From an uncultured Lachnospiraceae bacterium (GTDB taxonomy: Bacteria > Bacillota > Clostridia > Lachnospirales > Lachnospiraceae): a DNA stretch of 9,324 nt. Shown piece by piece: positions 1 to 7,974 of the stretch. A model generated the notes under the pieces. It worked only from the letters and a program-made list of their open reading frames with translations. It ran no database searches and had not been told where the DNA came from. The DNA lies in contig CAKRJM010000078.1 in assembly GCA_934351765.1 (NCBI GenBank), forward strand, positions 1 to 9,324, given 5' to 3'. Within the stretch, counting starts at the first letter, position 1, and every line of letters begins with the position of its first letter. The position numbers were made by a program, and so were the translations under genes.

Positions 1-65
1 GCTTTTGTCTCCCCGAACGGATCCAGTGTCAATACCGTTTTTGTCTGAACTTCATTCATTTCCAT
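1..65 (-). CDS. TelA/YaaN-family protein, N-terminal fragment (cut by window edge)
   Basis: Only the first 21 full codons and part of the next lie inside the window; the gene continues beyond base 1. The fragment contains LTLDPFGE, which resembles the N-terminal 'TLxPFG' segment of TelA/KlaA (toxic anion resistance) proteins. Position supports this: a TelA homologue usually directly follows xpaC in Firmicutes, as yaaN follows xpaC in Bacillus subtilis. Three in-frame ATGs occur, at 71, 65 and 59. The ATG at 65 is preferred because a GGGGAGG ribosome binding site at 72-78 lies 6 bases upstream of it, while the ATG at 71 would touch that site. TelA proteins are linked genetically to tellurite and cell-envelope stress tolerance, with unclear biochemistry. 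The identity rests on about 20 residues plus context. Confidence 0.72.
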   Translation of the reverse strand, partial: MEMNEVQTKTVLTLDPFGETK

Positions 66-149
66 GGCCATCCTCCCCAATTTCGCTATTTTATTTCTGT
101 TAAGCTTCCATGCTTTCCGCAACTGTTTCTGCGTTCACAGATATGCTTT

Positions 150-178
150 ATCATATCACGGTTTCGCGCTCCCGCCAA
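150..178 (-). promoter_or_regulatory. Probable sigma-A-type promoter for telA
   Basis: On the minus strand a TTGGCG -35 (173-178, 4 of 6 to consensus) is separated by exactly 17 bases from a TATGAT -10 (150-155, 5 of 6), and a TG one base upstream of the -10 makes it an extended -10. Transcription would start near 143, leaving a leader of about 78 bases before the telA start. It lies in the 140-base gap after xpaC, so telA may be transcribed independently as well as by read-through. No experimental support is available. Confidence 0.6.
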
Positions 179-186
179 GAACCGTG
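157..186. promoter_or_regulatory. Inverted repeat enclosing the telA -35 region (candidate operator)
   Basis: CACGGTT (157-163) and AACCGTG (180-186) are perfect 7-base reverse complements separated by 16 bases. They bracket the -35 hexamer and most of the spacer of the probable telA promoter. That placement is typical of a repressor operator. The repeat could instead form an RNA hairpin after xpaC, but no U-run follows it on the minus strand, so it is not a convincing terminator. Confidence 0.35.
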
Positions 187-205
187 CCTTCATTTTATGT
201 TCCTT

Positions 206-1588
206 TTACATCTGTTTTTTATCGATCTGCCCACCGGAAAGCCCCTCCTGGGCAAGCAGGGTCTTCAATACCGAAATATCTGTGGACACATCCCAGGCAG
301 TCTCCTGGAACATGCTGTCAAACAGGCGCTCAAATGCCTCGTTTAATGTATCCAGCGTATCCTCGATCTCCTTTTTGGAGGTGGTGATATTCTCTCCCTG
401 AACCGGCTGGCCGTCCAGCTCCTGATATGCCTCCAGAAGCTTTACTGTCGTCGGCAGATAATAATCCATCATCTTCCGCAGGTCCGGAATGTTCTCCGGA
501 TGGCGCTCCACACGGTCAAAGATCTTTGAAATGATAGTCTCCATCTGGAAGATCTTTGCAGAGATCTCCTCGCCCGGTATTGCATCATTGCAGGCCCGGA
601 TCCGCTTCACATACACCTTTCCCCGCCGGATCGTCTCCTCGGCCTCCGGGCTCAGCTTCGGCCTGCTCTCCTCCATAACGGCGGCCTGCTTTTTTGCCGC
701 CTCCTCTTCACTTTTCTGACGGCTGGCCTGCTCCATGGTCTGGCGATACTGCCGGTAGGTGGCATCATCGGTGATCAGGCAGGTTTCCTCATCGTCAATA
801 TGCCCCTGGGGAAACCATCCCCTGGCGATCATCTTTTTCAGATCCTTTGTGACATAAGCCGTGTTCTTTCCGATACTGTTTGCCAGCTCCTTCAGCTCAC
901 AGTAGGTCTTTCCGCGGAGCCTTGCCGCATAGCGTTTAAAGCGCTTCACCAGAGAATATTTTCCGATTCCCATTTTAAGCAGCACCAGTCCTGCGGCAAA
1001 AAGAGGCAGGATACAGATCAGTCCGGTCAGGACGCCCTTACTGAGTCCCCAGACGCCCAGTGCTGCCAGAAGTCCCACAACCGCCATGGCCGTCCCGCCC
1101 GCAAGTACTCCGCCGCAGATGGACAGGGCAATTCCGCCCGCCATGGTATGATTGATCTGCACAGGAAACGATGTTTTCTGTACTGCCGGACGGTGATCAG
1201 AACGCTGGCTCTGTACCCCGGCTGCATTTCTGACGTTCTGAGAGGAGCTGCTCCAGCTTCTGGTACTTGTCCTGCTGCAGCTCTGCCAGTTGCCGCCCCG
1301 CATGGTTCCGTCGGTCTTTACCGCCCGTCCGTACACGCTTTCATCGCTCTTTCTTGCACGCCCCTGGGAATCAGAGTATTCCGTCTTTACCGTTCTTGCA
1401 CGCCAGCTTTTCGTCTCACTGCCCGAAGCCTCATCGGCGGAATTCTCTTTATTTCCACTGACTGCCGCCATAGCCTGGTCGATGGTGCTCCGGATATTCT
1501 GGTTCAGCTTCTGGAAATCACCGCAGTTTACGGCGTCCTGCACCATATCCTTGATATTATTCCCCAGATTCTGCCATTCCTCGTTCAT
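206..1588 (-). CDS. xpaC: XpaC-family membrane protein (5-bromo-4-chloroindolyl phosphate hydrolysis family)
   Basis: This 460-residue protein is assigned to the XpaC family from its architecture and its position before telA. Residues 1-45 are polar and probably helical. Residues 46-145 are a low-complexity stretch rich in Ser, Arg, Gly and Thr. Two hydrophobic segments follow at about 150-178 and 185-205 (the first rich in Gly and Ala), predicting a membrane hairpin. Residues 215-275 (ELKELANSIGKNTAYVTKDL and the following WFPQGHID) look like a winged-helix-type fold. A charged, likely coiled-coil stretch spans 283-320, and a helical C-terminal domain (about 320-460) matches the XpaC/TelA-associated region. 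The family name comes from a hydrolysis phenotype; the true enzymatic role, if any, is unclear. The start at 1588 is supported by a GGAGGAGG site at 1595-1602, 6 bases upstream, lying inside the 3' end of engB. The genes overlap by 32 bases, suggesting translational coupling. Confidence 0.85.
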   Translation of the reverse strand: MNEEWQNLGNNIKDMVQDAVNCGDFQKLNQNIRSTIDQAMAAVSGNKENSADEASGSETKSWRARTVKTEYSDSQGRARKSDESVYGRAVKTDGTMRGGNWQSCSRTSTRSWSSSSQNVRNAAGVQSQRSDHRPAVQKTSFPVQINHTMAGGIALSICGGVLAGGTAMAVVGLLAALGVWGLSKGVLTGLICILPLFAAGLVLLKMGIGKYSLVKRFKRYAARLRGKTYCELKELANSIGKNTAYVTKDLKKMIARGWFPQGHIDDEETCLITDDATYRQYRQTMEQASRQKSEEEAAKKQAAVMEESRPKLSPEAEETIRRGKVYVKRIRACNDAIPGEEISAKIFQMETIISKIFDRVERHPENIPDLRKMMDYYLPTTVKLLEAYQELDGQPVQGENITTSKKEIEDTLDTLNEAFERLFDSMFQETAWDVSTDISVLKTLLAQEGLSGGQIDKKQM

Positions 1589-2198
1589 CCGCGGCCTCCT
1601 CCATTTCCTGCTCCGGCTCTGTAAGGTGCTCGATCAGTGTCCAGATCTCCTCCCGTCCCTGCTTTGTCTCGGCGGAGAACGGGATCACCGTCACATCAGC
1701 TCCGATCCCCAGACCGGTCCGTACCGCCTTGATCTGCTTCTGGATCTGGCTGCGCTTGATCTTATCTAACTTGGTGGCAATGATCACCGGCCGGTAACCG
1801 TTATGAACCACCCAGTCATACATCTGCTTATCATTGGCTGACGGCTCGTGGCGGATATCCACCAGCAGGAACACACACCGGAGCTGTCTGGATTTTTTCA
1901 GATAGTTTTCAATCATACGCCCCCACTTTTCCTTTTCCGCCTGGGATACCTTCGCATATCCGTAGCCCGGCAGATCGACGTAGTACAGGGCGTCGTTGAT
2001 GTTATAAAAATTAATGGTCTGGGTCTTTCCCGGCTGCGCCGAGGTCCTGGCATACGCCTTTCGGTTCATCAGCGCGTTGATCAGAGACGATTTTCCCACA
2101 TTGGATTTTCCTGCAAAGGCGATCTCCGGCTTGTCATTTTCCGGCAGACGGCTGGTCACGCCGCAGACCGTTTCCAGATTTACACTTCTGATTATCAT
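1557..2198 (-). CDS. engB: Ribosome biogenesis GTPase EngB/YsxC/YihA
   Basis: This is a 213-residue TRAFAC-class GTPase needed for late assembly of the 50S subunit in the cytoplasm; in B. subtilis the homologue ysxC is essential. All GTPase motifs are visible: G1 GKSNVGKS at 30-37, the G2 region GKTQTINF at 57-64, G3 DLPGYG at 75-80, G4 TKLDK at 142-146 and G5 SAE at 175-177. Residues 194-213 form an acidic tail ([14 protein letters not shown]) beyond the conserved domain; its last codons overlap the start of xpaC in another frame. The start is supported by GGGAGG at 2207-2212, 8 bases upstream. It follows lon after a 105-base gap, the usual Firmicute lon-ysxC order, and probably shares the operon transcript. 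Confidence 0.96.
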   Translation of the reverse strand: MIIRSVNLETVCGVTSRLPENDKPEIAFAGKSNVGKSSLINALMNRKAYARTSAQPGKTQTINFYNINDALYYVDLPGYGYAKVSQAEKEKWGRMIENYLKKSRQLRCVFLLVDIRHEPSANDKQMYDWVVHNGYRPVIIATKLDKIKRSQIQKQIKAVRTGLGIGADVTVIPFSAETKQGREEIWTLIEHLTEPEQEMEEAADERGMAESGE

Positions 2199-2303
2199 TT
2201 TCTCTGCCTCCCGGCTCTCTCACTGCGAAGACCGGCTCCATCGGCCGGAACGCATTCCTTTTATGTTATGCGCCCGGCATCGGACTCCTCCGGAATCTCC
2301 CGA

Positions 2304-4601
2304 TTACACAAGCGCTGCCTTCAATACCTGTTCCATGTTTTCCACATACCGGATCTCCATGCCGTCCAGGATCTCCCTGGAAAGCTCCTGTACATTCGGT
2401 TCGTTCGTCTCCGGCACTAAAACCGTATGGATGTCCGCCATCTTTGCCGCCAGAAGCTTTTCCTTCAGGCCGCCGATGGGAAGGACCCGGCCGCGCAGCG
2501 TCACCTCACCGGTCATGGCAAGATCCGCCTTGACCTTCTTTCCGGTCACCGCCGACATCATCGCCGTTGCCATGGTGATCCCGGCGGAAGGGCCGTCCTT
2601 GGGAACAGCTCCCTCCGGGATATGGACATGGATATCATTCTTTTCATAAATATTGTTGTCAATGTCATAAGCGGAGCTTACAGAACGGACATAGCTGAGA
2701 GCGGTCTGAGCGGATTCCTTCATGACATCGCCCAGCTTTCCGGTAAGCTGAAGCTTTCCGCTTCCGGGCAGAAGGCTCACCTCTACCTCCAGCGTATCGC
2801 CGCCCACACTGGTCCATGCCAGGCCGCGGACAATACCCACAAGATCCTCTTTATTGGCCTTGTCAAACCGGATAAGCTCTCTTCCGAGATACTTTTCTAG
2901 GTTCCGTTCCGTCACCTTTACCGTCTTCTTTTTGCCCTCCAGAAGCTCTCTTGCTGCCTTCCGGCAAAGCTCTCCGATCTTCCGTTCCAGAGAACGGACA
3001 CCGGCCTCTCTGGTATAGCTGTGGATGATTTTCCGGATTGCTCCTCCGGTCACAGAAAACTGTGCCTGCGAAAGACCGTTTTTCTTTCTCTGCTTATCTA
3101 CCAGATAGTTGACGGCAATATGATACTTTTCATTTTCCGTGTAGCTGCTTACTTCGATCACTTCCATACGGTCTAAAAGCGGACGCGGAATCGTCTCCGT
3201 GGTGTTGGCCGTCGCAATGAACAGCACCTCGGAAAGATCAATGGGAAGCTCGATGTAATGATCCCGGAACTTGCTATTCTGGTTTCCGTCCAGGATCTCC
3301 AGAAGCGCCGATGAGGGATCTCCCTTGTAATCACCGCCCAGCTTGTCCACCTCATCCAGAAGGATCAGCGGGTTGGATGTTCCCGCCTGCTTTAAGGCAG
3401 CTGCAATCCGTCCCGGCATAGCGCCCACATAGGTCCTCCGGTGGCCGCGCAGCTCCGCTTCATCACGGACGCCTCCCAGACAGATCCGCACATACTTTTT
3501 ACTGAGTGCCCGGGCAATGGAGCGGGCAATGGATGTTTTTCCCGTTCCTGGAGGCCCGACCAGACAGAGGATCGGGCTCTCTCCCTTTCCGGTCAGGGAA
3601 CGGACGGCAAGGAATTCCATGATCCGCTCCTTGATCTCCTCCATGCCGTAATGATCCGCTTCCAGAACCGCCTCGGCCTTTCCCAGATCCTTATTGTCTC
3701 TGGAATGCTTCTCCCATGGAAGCTCCAGCAGATTTTCCACATAGTTGCGGCTGACATACGCCTCCTGGCTTCCGGCCGGCATGGCACGATAACGGTTGAT
3801 CTCTTTGGTGATCCTATCCTTGATCTCTTTTCCCGCCCTCAGATGGGAAAGCTGCTCCTCAAACTCCTCCGCCTCTGATTCGCTGTCCTCGCCCAGCTCC
3901 TCACGGATCAGCTTCAGCTGTTCTCTTAAAATATATTCCTTCTGGTTCTGGTCTACCCGTTCCTTGACCTTTTCCTGGAACTCCTGCTTGATGCGGCAGA
4001 CCTGAACCTCCATGGTCAGGATCTTTTCCACCAGCACATACCGCTCCGGCAGAGAAATGGCCTCCAACAGCTGCTGGCGGTTCTCCAGACTGAAGGGAAT
4101 GTTGACTGCAATATCATCAACCAGCTCCTCCAGACTGGTGCTTTCCAGCAGCTCCGCGATCAGTTCCCGGTTCATGGACGGATTGGCATCGGCATACTGC
4201 TCCACCAGTCCCTTTAAGATCCGGCTCATGGCCTCTCTTGTGATCTCGTCTGCTTCCTCAAAGGGCTCCGTCGGGCAGGGCTCAAACTCTGCCTTCAGAT
4301 ACCCCTCCGAATCGGTAAGCTCTGTCAGACGGCCGCGCAGCAGACCTTCCGCCAGAACTCTTACCATGCCGCCGGGCAGCTTTACGATCTGCTTGATGGA
4401 CGAAACGGTTCCGATCTCATAAAGCTCCTTCATGCCCGGATCTTCATCCTGAACCGAACGCTGTGCCACCAGAAAGATCTTCTGATCCGCCACCATGGCT
4501 TTTTCCAATGCAAGAATAGACTTTTTCCTGCTGACATCAAAATGTACAACCATCTTCGGCAGCACACATAATCCGCGAAGTGCGAGTGCAGGGATTGTCA
4601 T
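2304..4601 (-). CDS. lon: ATP-dependent protease Lon (LonA type)
   Basis: This is a soluble, homo-oligomeric AAA+ serine protease that unfolds and degrades damaged and regulatory proteins. At 765 residues it is close to the usual LonA length. The N-terminal substrate domain spans about 1-200 (start motif [20 protein letters not shown]), followed by a helical, charged linker at about 200-300. The AAA+ module has Walker A GPPGTGKT at 349-356, Walker [10 protein letters not shown] at 412-420, sensor-1 ATAN at 463-466 and a sensor-2 region near [10 protein letters not shown] at 531-540. The protease domain has catalytic Ser672 in PKDGPSAG and Lys715 in [11 protein letters not shown], spaced 43 residues apart as in E. 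coli Lon (679/722). There is no transmembrane segment, which argues against LonB. The start is set by AGGAGG at 4609-4614, 7 bases upstream. It follows clpX after a 64-base gap with a hairpin. No lonB lies between clpX and lon, unlike B. subtilis. Confidence 0.98.
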   Translation of the reverse strand: MTIPALALRGLCVLPKMVVHFDVSRKKSILALEKAMVADQKIFLVAQRSVQDEDPGMKELYEIGTVSSIKQIVKLPGGMVRVLAEGLLRGRLTELTDSEGYLKAEFEPCPTEPFEEADEITREAMSRILKGLVEQYADANPSMNRELIAELLESTSLEELVDDIAVNIPFSLENRQQLLEAISLPERYVLVEKILTMEVQVCRIKQEFQEKVKERVDQNQKEYILREQLKLIREELGEDSESEAEEFEEQLSHLRAGKEIKDRITKEINRYRAMPAGSQEAYVSRNYVENLLELPWEKHSRDNKDLGKAEAVLEADHYGMEEIKERIMEFLAVRSLTGKGESPILCLVGPPGTGKTSIARSIARALSKKYVRICLGGVRDEAELRGHRRTYVGAMPGRIAAALKQAGTSNPLILLDEVDKLGGDYKGDPSSALLEILDGNQNSKFRDHYIELPIDLSEVLFIATANTTETIPRPLLDRMEVIEVSSYTENEKYHIAVNYLVDKQRKKNGLSQAQFSVTGGAIRKIIHSYTREAGVRSLERKIGELCRKAARELLEGKKKTVKVTERNLEKYLGRELIRFDKANKEDLVGIVRGLAWTSVGGDTLEVEVSLLPGSGKLQLTGKLGDVMKESAQTALSYVRSVSSAYDIDNNIYEKNDIHVHIPEGAVPKDGPSAGITMATAMMSAVTGKKVKADLAMTGEVTLRGRVLPIGGLKEKLLAAKMADIHTVLVPETNEPNVQELSREILDGMEIRYVENMEQVLKAALV

Positions 4602-4634
4602 GTTCTTTCCTCCTTTAGTTTCCTTTTACACAAC

Positions 4635-4662
4635 AAGGGACCGCATTGTTCTGCGGCCCCTT
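4635..4662 (-). terminator. Hairpin between clpX and lon (attenuator, weak terminator or processing site)
   Basis: Arms 4635-4645 and 4652-4662 form an 11-bp stem with a 6-base loop, starting 3 bases after the clpX stop codon. On the minus-strand RNA the central position is a G-U wobble, so the stem is continuous. On the plus strand the same position is an A-C mismatch, which fits a structure selected in the minus-strand transcript. The downstream sequence is only partly U-rich (GUUGUGU), so termination would be incomplete. It may lower lon expression relative to clpX or stabilise the upstream clpX 3' end. Confidence 0.55.
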
Positions 4663-4665
4663 TCG

Positions 4666-5931
4666 TCAGGCGGTTTCGCCCTTGCGCTTCTTTACTTCCG
4701 TATCACGGTAGACAAGCTGCGGCTGGGCCTTGCCCTCCACGACTTCTTTTGTAATGATACACCGGCCGATGTTGTCATCTGACGGGATCTCATACATAAT
4801 ATCGGTCATTACTTTTTCCATGATCCCACGAAGTCCGCGGGCGCCGATCTTGCGCTCCACCGCCTGGTCTGCAATCGATTCCAGGGCATCATCCGTGAAC
4901 TGGAGTTCCACACCATCCAGATCAAACAGCTTCTGGTACTGCTTCACAATGGCATTCTTCGGCTCTGTCAGAATCCGGATCAGAGCATCGCGGTCCAGTA
5001 ACTCCAGAGACTCCACCATAGGCACACGGCCAATGAACTCCGGAATCAGACCAAACTTGATCAGATCCTGCGGTGTTACCTGAGACAGAAGCTCACTGAC
5101 ATCACGCTCGCTCTCGTCCTTTAACTGGTTCTCAAAGCCAAGAGATCCGGCTCCGAGGCGGCTCTCCACGATCTGCTCCAGGCCGTCAAAGGCTCCGCCG
5201 CAGATGAAGAGGATATTGGTGGTATCGATCTGGTACATCTCCTGATGGGGATGCTTTCTTCCGCCCTGAGGCGGCACACTGGCAACCGTTCCCTCCAGGA
5301 TCTTTAAGAGTGCCTGCTGAACGCCTTCGCCGGAAACGTCTCTTGTAATGGACACATTCTCGGACTTCTTCGTGATCTTATCGATCTCATCAATATAAAT
5401 GATTCCGTATTCCGCCCGCTCAATATCAAAATCGGCGGCCTGAATGATCTTCAGCAGAATATTTTCCACATCCTCGCCGACATAACCGGCCTCAGTGAGA
5501 GAGGTTGCGTCTGCGATGGCAAAGGGCACGTTTAAGATCCTTGCCAGGGTCTGGGCCAGGAAGGTTTTTCCTGATCCGGTAGGCCCGAGGAGAAGGATAT
5601 TACTCTTCTGTATCTCGACATCGGAGGTTTCCTCCGGTGCCATGATCCGCTTGTAATGATTGTAAACCGCAACGGAAAGGACTTTTTTTGCCTGATCCTG
5701 TCCGATCACATATTCGTCCAGGAACTTCTTGATTTCCTTCGGCTTTAACAGGTTGATCCCCTCTGCCAGTGCGTCCTTGTGGTTCAGATCGGGATCTTCC
5801 GCGATCAGCTCCGCACAAAGCTCCACACATTCATCACAGATATAGACATCCTTTCCGCCTGCGATCAGTTTTCTTACCTGTTCCTGGGTCTTTCCGCAGA
5901 AAGAGCAGCGAACGTCAAATTTTCCTGCCAT
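4666..5931 (-). CDS. clpX: ClpX, ATP-dependent unfoldase subunit of ClpXP
   Basis: This 421-residue AAA+ protein forms a hexamer that recognises, unfolds and feeds substrates into ClpP in the cytoplasm. The N-terminal zinc-binding domain has Cys9, Cys12, Cys32 and Cys35 (CSFC and CDEC). Walker A GPTGSGKT is at 116-123 and Walker B IIYIDE at 177-182. The pore-1 loop GYVG is at 149-152 and the RKH loop at 225-227. A sensor-2-like GARGLR lies near the C-terminus. The ClpP-docking tripeptide, usually IGF, reads LGF at 264-266. The start is 4 bases after the clpP stop; an AGAGG-type ribosome binding site lies over the end of clpP, implying coupled translation of the two partners. A hairpin follows 3 bases after the stop. 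Confidence 0.98.
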   Translation of the reverse strand: MAGKFDVRCSFCGKTQEQVRKLIAGGKDVYICDECVELCAELIAEDPDLNHKDALAEGINLLKPKEIKKFLDEYVIGQDQAKKVLSVAVYNHYKRIMAPEETSDVEIQKSNILLLGPTGSGKTFLAQTLARILNVPFAIADATSLTEAGYVGEDVENILLKIIQAADFDIERAEYGIIYIDEIDKITKKSENVSITRDVSGEGVQQALLKILEGTVASVPPQGGRKHPHQEMYQIDTTNILFICGGAFDGLEQIVESRLGAGSLGFENQLKDESERDVSELLSQVTPQDLIKFGLIPEFIGRVPMVESLELLDRDALIRILTEPKNAIVKQYQKLFDLDGVELQFTDDALESIADQAVERKIGARGLRGIMEKVMTDIMYEIPSDDNIGRCIITKEVVEGKAQPQLVYRDTEVKKRKGETA

Positions 5932-5935
5932 TGGC

Positions 5936-6523
5936 TTACCTCTGGCGGCTTTCGATCACCTGGTCGATGATTCCATATTCCATGGCCTCGGCCGCGCTCA
6001 TATAATGGTCACGCTCCGTATCCACCTCAACAACACTTAACGGCTGGCCGGTGTTCTGCGCCAGCAGCTCATTGAGCTTTCTCTTTGTTGCAATGATCTT
6101 ATCTGCCACGATCTGGATATCGGTGGCCTGGCCCTGGGCACCGCCGGAGGGCTGATGGATCATGATCTCCGCATTGGGAAGCGCCATGCGCTTGCCCTTT
6201 GTTCCGCCTGCAAGAAGGAATGCACCCATGCTGGCTGCCATTCCGATACAGATGGTGGATACATCGCATTTGATATACTGCATGGTATCATAAATTGCCA
6301 TACCTGCTGTCACAACTCCGCCGGGGCTGTTGATATAAAGCTGGATGTCCTTTCCGGGATCCTCCGATTCCAGGAATAAAAGCTGAGCCACGATCAGGCT
6401 GGCCGTCGTTTCATTCACTTCCTCGCCCAGAAAGATGATCCGCTCTTTTAACAGTCTGGAATAAATATCGTAGGAACGCTCGCCCCTGCTGGTTGATTCA
6501 ATGACGTAAGGAACTAAACTCAT
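5936..6523 (-). CDS. clpP: ClpP, ATP-dependent Clp protease proteolytic subunit
   Basis: This is a 195-residue serine peptidase that assembles into a two-ring tetradecamer and degrades polypeptides delivered by ClpX, and by ClpC or other partners if present. The catalytic triad is intact at Ser98 (GMAASMGA), His123 (MIHQPSGG) and Asp172 (DTERD), with numbering identical to the B. subtilis enzyme. Length and the N-terminal MSLVPYVIE match typical Firmicute ClpP. The start is supported by AGGAGG at 6531-6536, 7 bases upstream. It sits 22 bases after tig and 4 bases before clpX. No CtsR-type heptad repeats were recognised upstream of the operon, so heat-stress control by CtsR is not evident here. 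Confidence 0.98.
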   Translation of the reverse strand: MSLVPYVIESTSRGERSYDIYSRLLKERIIFLGEEVNETTASLIVAQLLFLESEDPGKDIQLYINSPGGVVTAGMAIYDTMQYIKCDVSTICIGMAASMGAFLLAGGTKGKRMALPNAEIMIHQPSGGAQGQATDIQIVADKIIATKRKLNELLAQNTGQPLSVVEVDTERDHYMSAAEAMEYGIIDQVIESRQR

Positions 6524-6545
6524 TCAGATACCTCCTGTAATTCAA

Positions 6546-7832
6546 TTAAACCTCTACTGCCTCTGCACACAGAAGATCTACAGCCTTCTGTACTGCAATG
6601 TCAGTCTTCATCTGTGCGGCTTCTGCCTCACCGAGATACTTCTTGAGCTGGTCTGCTTCCATCTGGTAAGCCTTTGCCATCTCTTCGATCTCCTTGTCTA
6701 ATTCTTCATCAGACACCTGGATATCCTCAGCCTTTGCAATCGCCTCCAGAACAAGTCTCGTCTCGATGCGCTTCTTGGCCTGCTCAACCATCTGCTGCTC
6801 CAGCTGCTCTCTTGTGGTTCCGGTGTACTGCATATACATTTCCATAGTCAGGCCCTGGCCCTGCATTCTCTGAGCAAACTCATCAACCATGTTGGAAGCC
6901 TGAGTCTTGATCATGGGTTCAGGAATCTCCATCTGTGCGTTTGCAACAGCCTTCTGTACAGCCTCGTCTTCCTTTGCTCTCTTGGCGTCTGCTTCCTTCT
7001 GTGCCTTTAACTTGTCGGCAACTTCCTTCTTGTACTCTTCCAGAGTATCGAACTCGGAAACCTCGCTTGCGAACTCATCATCGATCTCGGGAAGCTGCTT
7101 CTCCTTGATCTCCTTCACAGTTACCTTGAAGGTTGCATCCTTGCCTTCCAGCTCTTTTGCCTGGTAAGGAGTCGGGAAGGTTACCTTTACTTCTGTTTCT
7201 TCGCCTGCATTCTTGCCGATAAGCTGATCTTCAAAGCCGGGGATGAACTGGCCGGAGCCGATCACCAGCGGGAAATCCGTTCCCTTTCCGCCCTCGAATG
7301 CTACGCCGTCGCAGAAGCCCTCGAAGTCGATCACTGCGGTATCATCCTTCTGAACCGGGCGGCCTTCAACGGTAACAACCGTTGCATTCTTCTCCTGCTC
7401 CTTCTTGATCTCAGCCATCACATCATCATCGGTTACGATGAGATCCTGCTTTGCAACCTCAACGCCCTTATACTGTCCAAGCGTCACCTCAGGCTTTACC
7501 GCTACGGTTGCAGTAAAGATCATGGGCTTTCCTGCCTCGATCTGGGTTACATCGATCTCCGGACGGGAAACAATATCAAGACCGCTCTCGTCGCATGCCT
7601 TTGCATAAGCGCCGGGAAGCAGGATATTAACAGCGTCCTCATAAAATACGCCAACGCCGAACATCTTCTCGATCATCTTCTGGGGTACATGGCCCTTACG
7701 GAAGCCGGGAACATTGAATTTGCCCTTATTCTTCTTATACGCATCGCCGATCGCCTTTGTTACCTCCTCAGCGGGAACCTCGATGGTCAGCTTCGCCATG
7801 TTCTTTTCCAAGTTCTCTACCTGTACACTCAT
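6546..7832 (-). CDS. tig: Trigger factor, ribosome-associated chaperone
   Basis: This 428-residue protein binds near the ribosomal exit tunnel and shields nascent chains; it also has peptidyl-prolyl isomerase activity. The ribosome-binding domain carries the signature as GFRKGHVP at 43-50, with the Phe44-Arg45-Lys46 ribosome contact intact but His in place of the usual Lys at 48. An FKBP-type isomerase domain spans about 160-245 (DTAVIDFEGFCDGVAFEGG through FKVTVKEI). The long charged helical C-terminal domain (about 250-428) forms the chaperone cradle. The start is supported by AGGAGG at 7843-7848, 10 bases upstream, slightly far but unambiguous. It is the first gene of the operon, driven by the extended -10 promoter at 7946-7974 through a leader of about 107 bases. 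Confidence 0.97.
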   Translation of the reverse strand: MSVQVENLEKNMAKLTIEVPAEEVTKAIGDAYKKNKGKFNVPGFRKGHVPQKMIEKMFGVGVFYEDAVNILLPGAYAKACDESGLDIVSRPEIDVTQIEAGKPMIFTATVAVKPEVTLGQYKGVEVAKQDLIVTDDDVMAEIKKEQEKNATVVTVEGRPVQKDDTAVIDFEGFCDGVAFEGGKGTDFPLVIGSGQFIPGFEDQLIGKNAGEETEVKVTFPTPYQAKELEGKDATFKVTVKEIKEKQLPEIDDEFASEVSEFDTLEEYKKEVADKLKAQKEADAKRAKEDEAVQKAVANAQMEIPEPMIKTQASNMVDEFAQRMQGQGLTMEMYMQYTGTTREQLEQQMVEQAKKRIETRLVLEAIAKAEDIQVSDEELDKEIEEMAKAYQMEADQLKKYLGEAEAAQMKTDIAVQKAVDLLCAEAVEV

Positions 7833-7876
7833 TTCCGTGTATCCTCCTTAATAATATAGATTCAGAATGCGCAATA

Positions 7877-7895
7877 GAAGCCCTCCCGGAGCTTC
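7877..7895 (-). promoter_or_regulatory. Leader hairpin upstream of tig
   Basis: In the minus-strand leader, GAAGCUC and GAGGGCUUC pair as a 7-bp stem (one U-G pair) with a 5-base loop. A GGGAGGG purine run in the hairpin resembles a ribosome binding site but is not the one used by tig, which lies at 7843-7848. The stem lies inside a 12-codon reading frame (7862-7900). There is no U-run, so it is not a terminator. It may be a stability element; a regulatory role is only a guess. Confidence 0.3.
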
Positions 7896-7945
7896 CCCAT
7901 TACACAAAAGCGTTTCTGTCTGTATTCACAGTCTGACAAGTTACC

Positions 7946-7974
7946 ATTATATCATAGAATATATTTAATTTCCA
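7946..7974 (-). promoter_or_regulatory. Promoter of the tig-clpP-clpX-lon operon
   Basis: On the minus strand a perfect TATAAT -10 (7946-7951) is preceded by the extended -10 dinucleotide TG (7953-7954) and, after a 17-base spacer, by TGGAAA as -35 (7969-7974, 4 of 6 to consensus). Surrounding bases are AT-rich, in contrast to the GC-rich block upstream. The predicted start of transcription is near 7939, about 107 bases before the tig start. The match to the housekeeping sigma factor is strong; no heat-shock repressor site such as CIRCE or a CtsR box was recognised. Confidence 0.75.

Noticed and set aside
800..1624. Long plus-strand frame opposite xpaC (274 codons)
   Set aside because: It is antisense to a gene with clear family features, rich in Cys, His, Arg and Ser as expected of a shadow frame, and has no motif.
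2232..2248. 5-bp CCGGC/GCCGG hairpin between lon and engB
   Set aside because: It is short, has no U-run and lies in a GC-rich stretch, so it is not distinguishable from chance. Nothing else was seen in the 105-base gap apart from the engB ribosome binding site.
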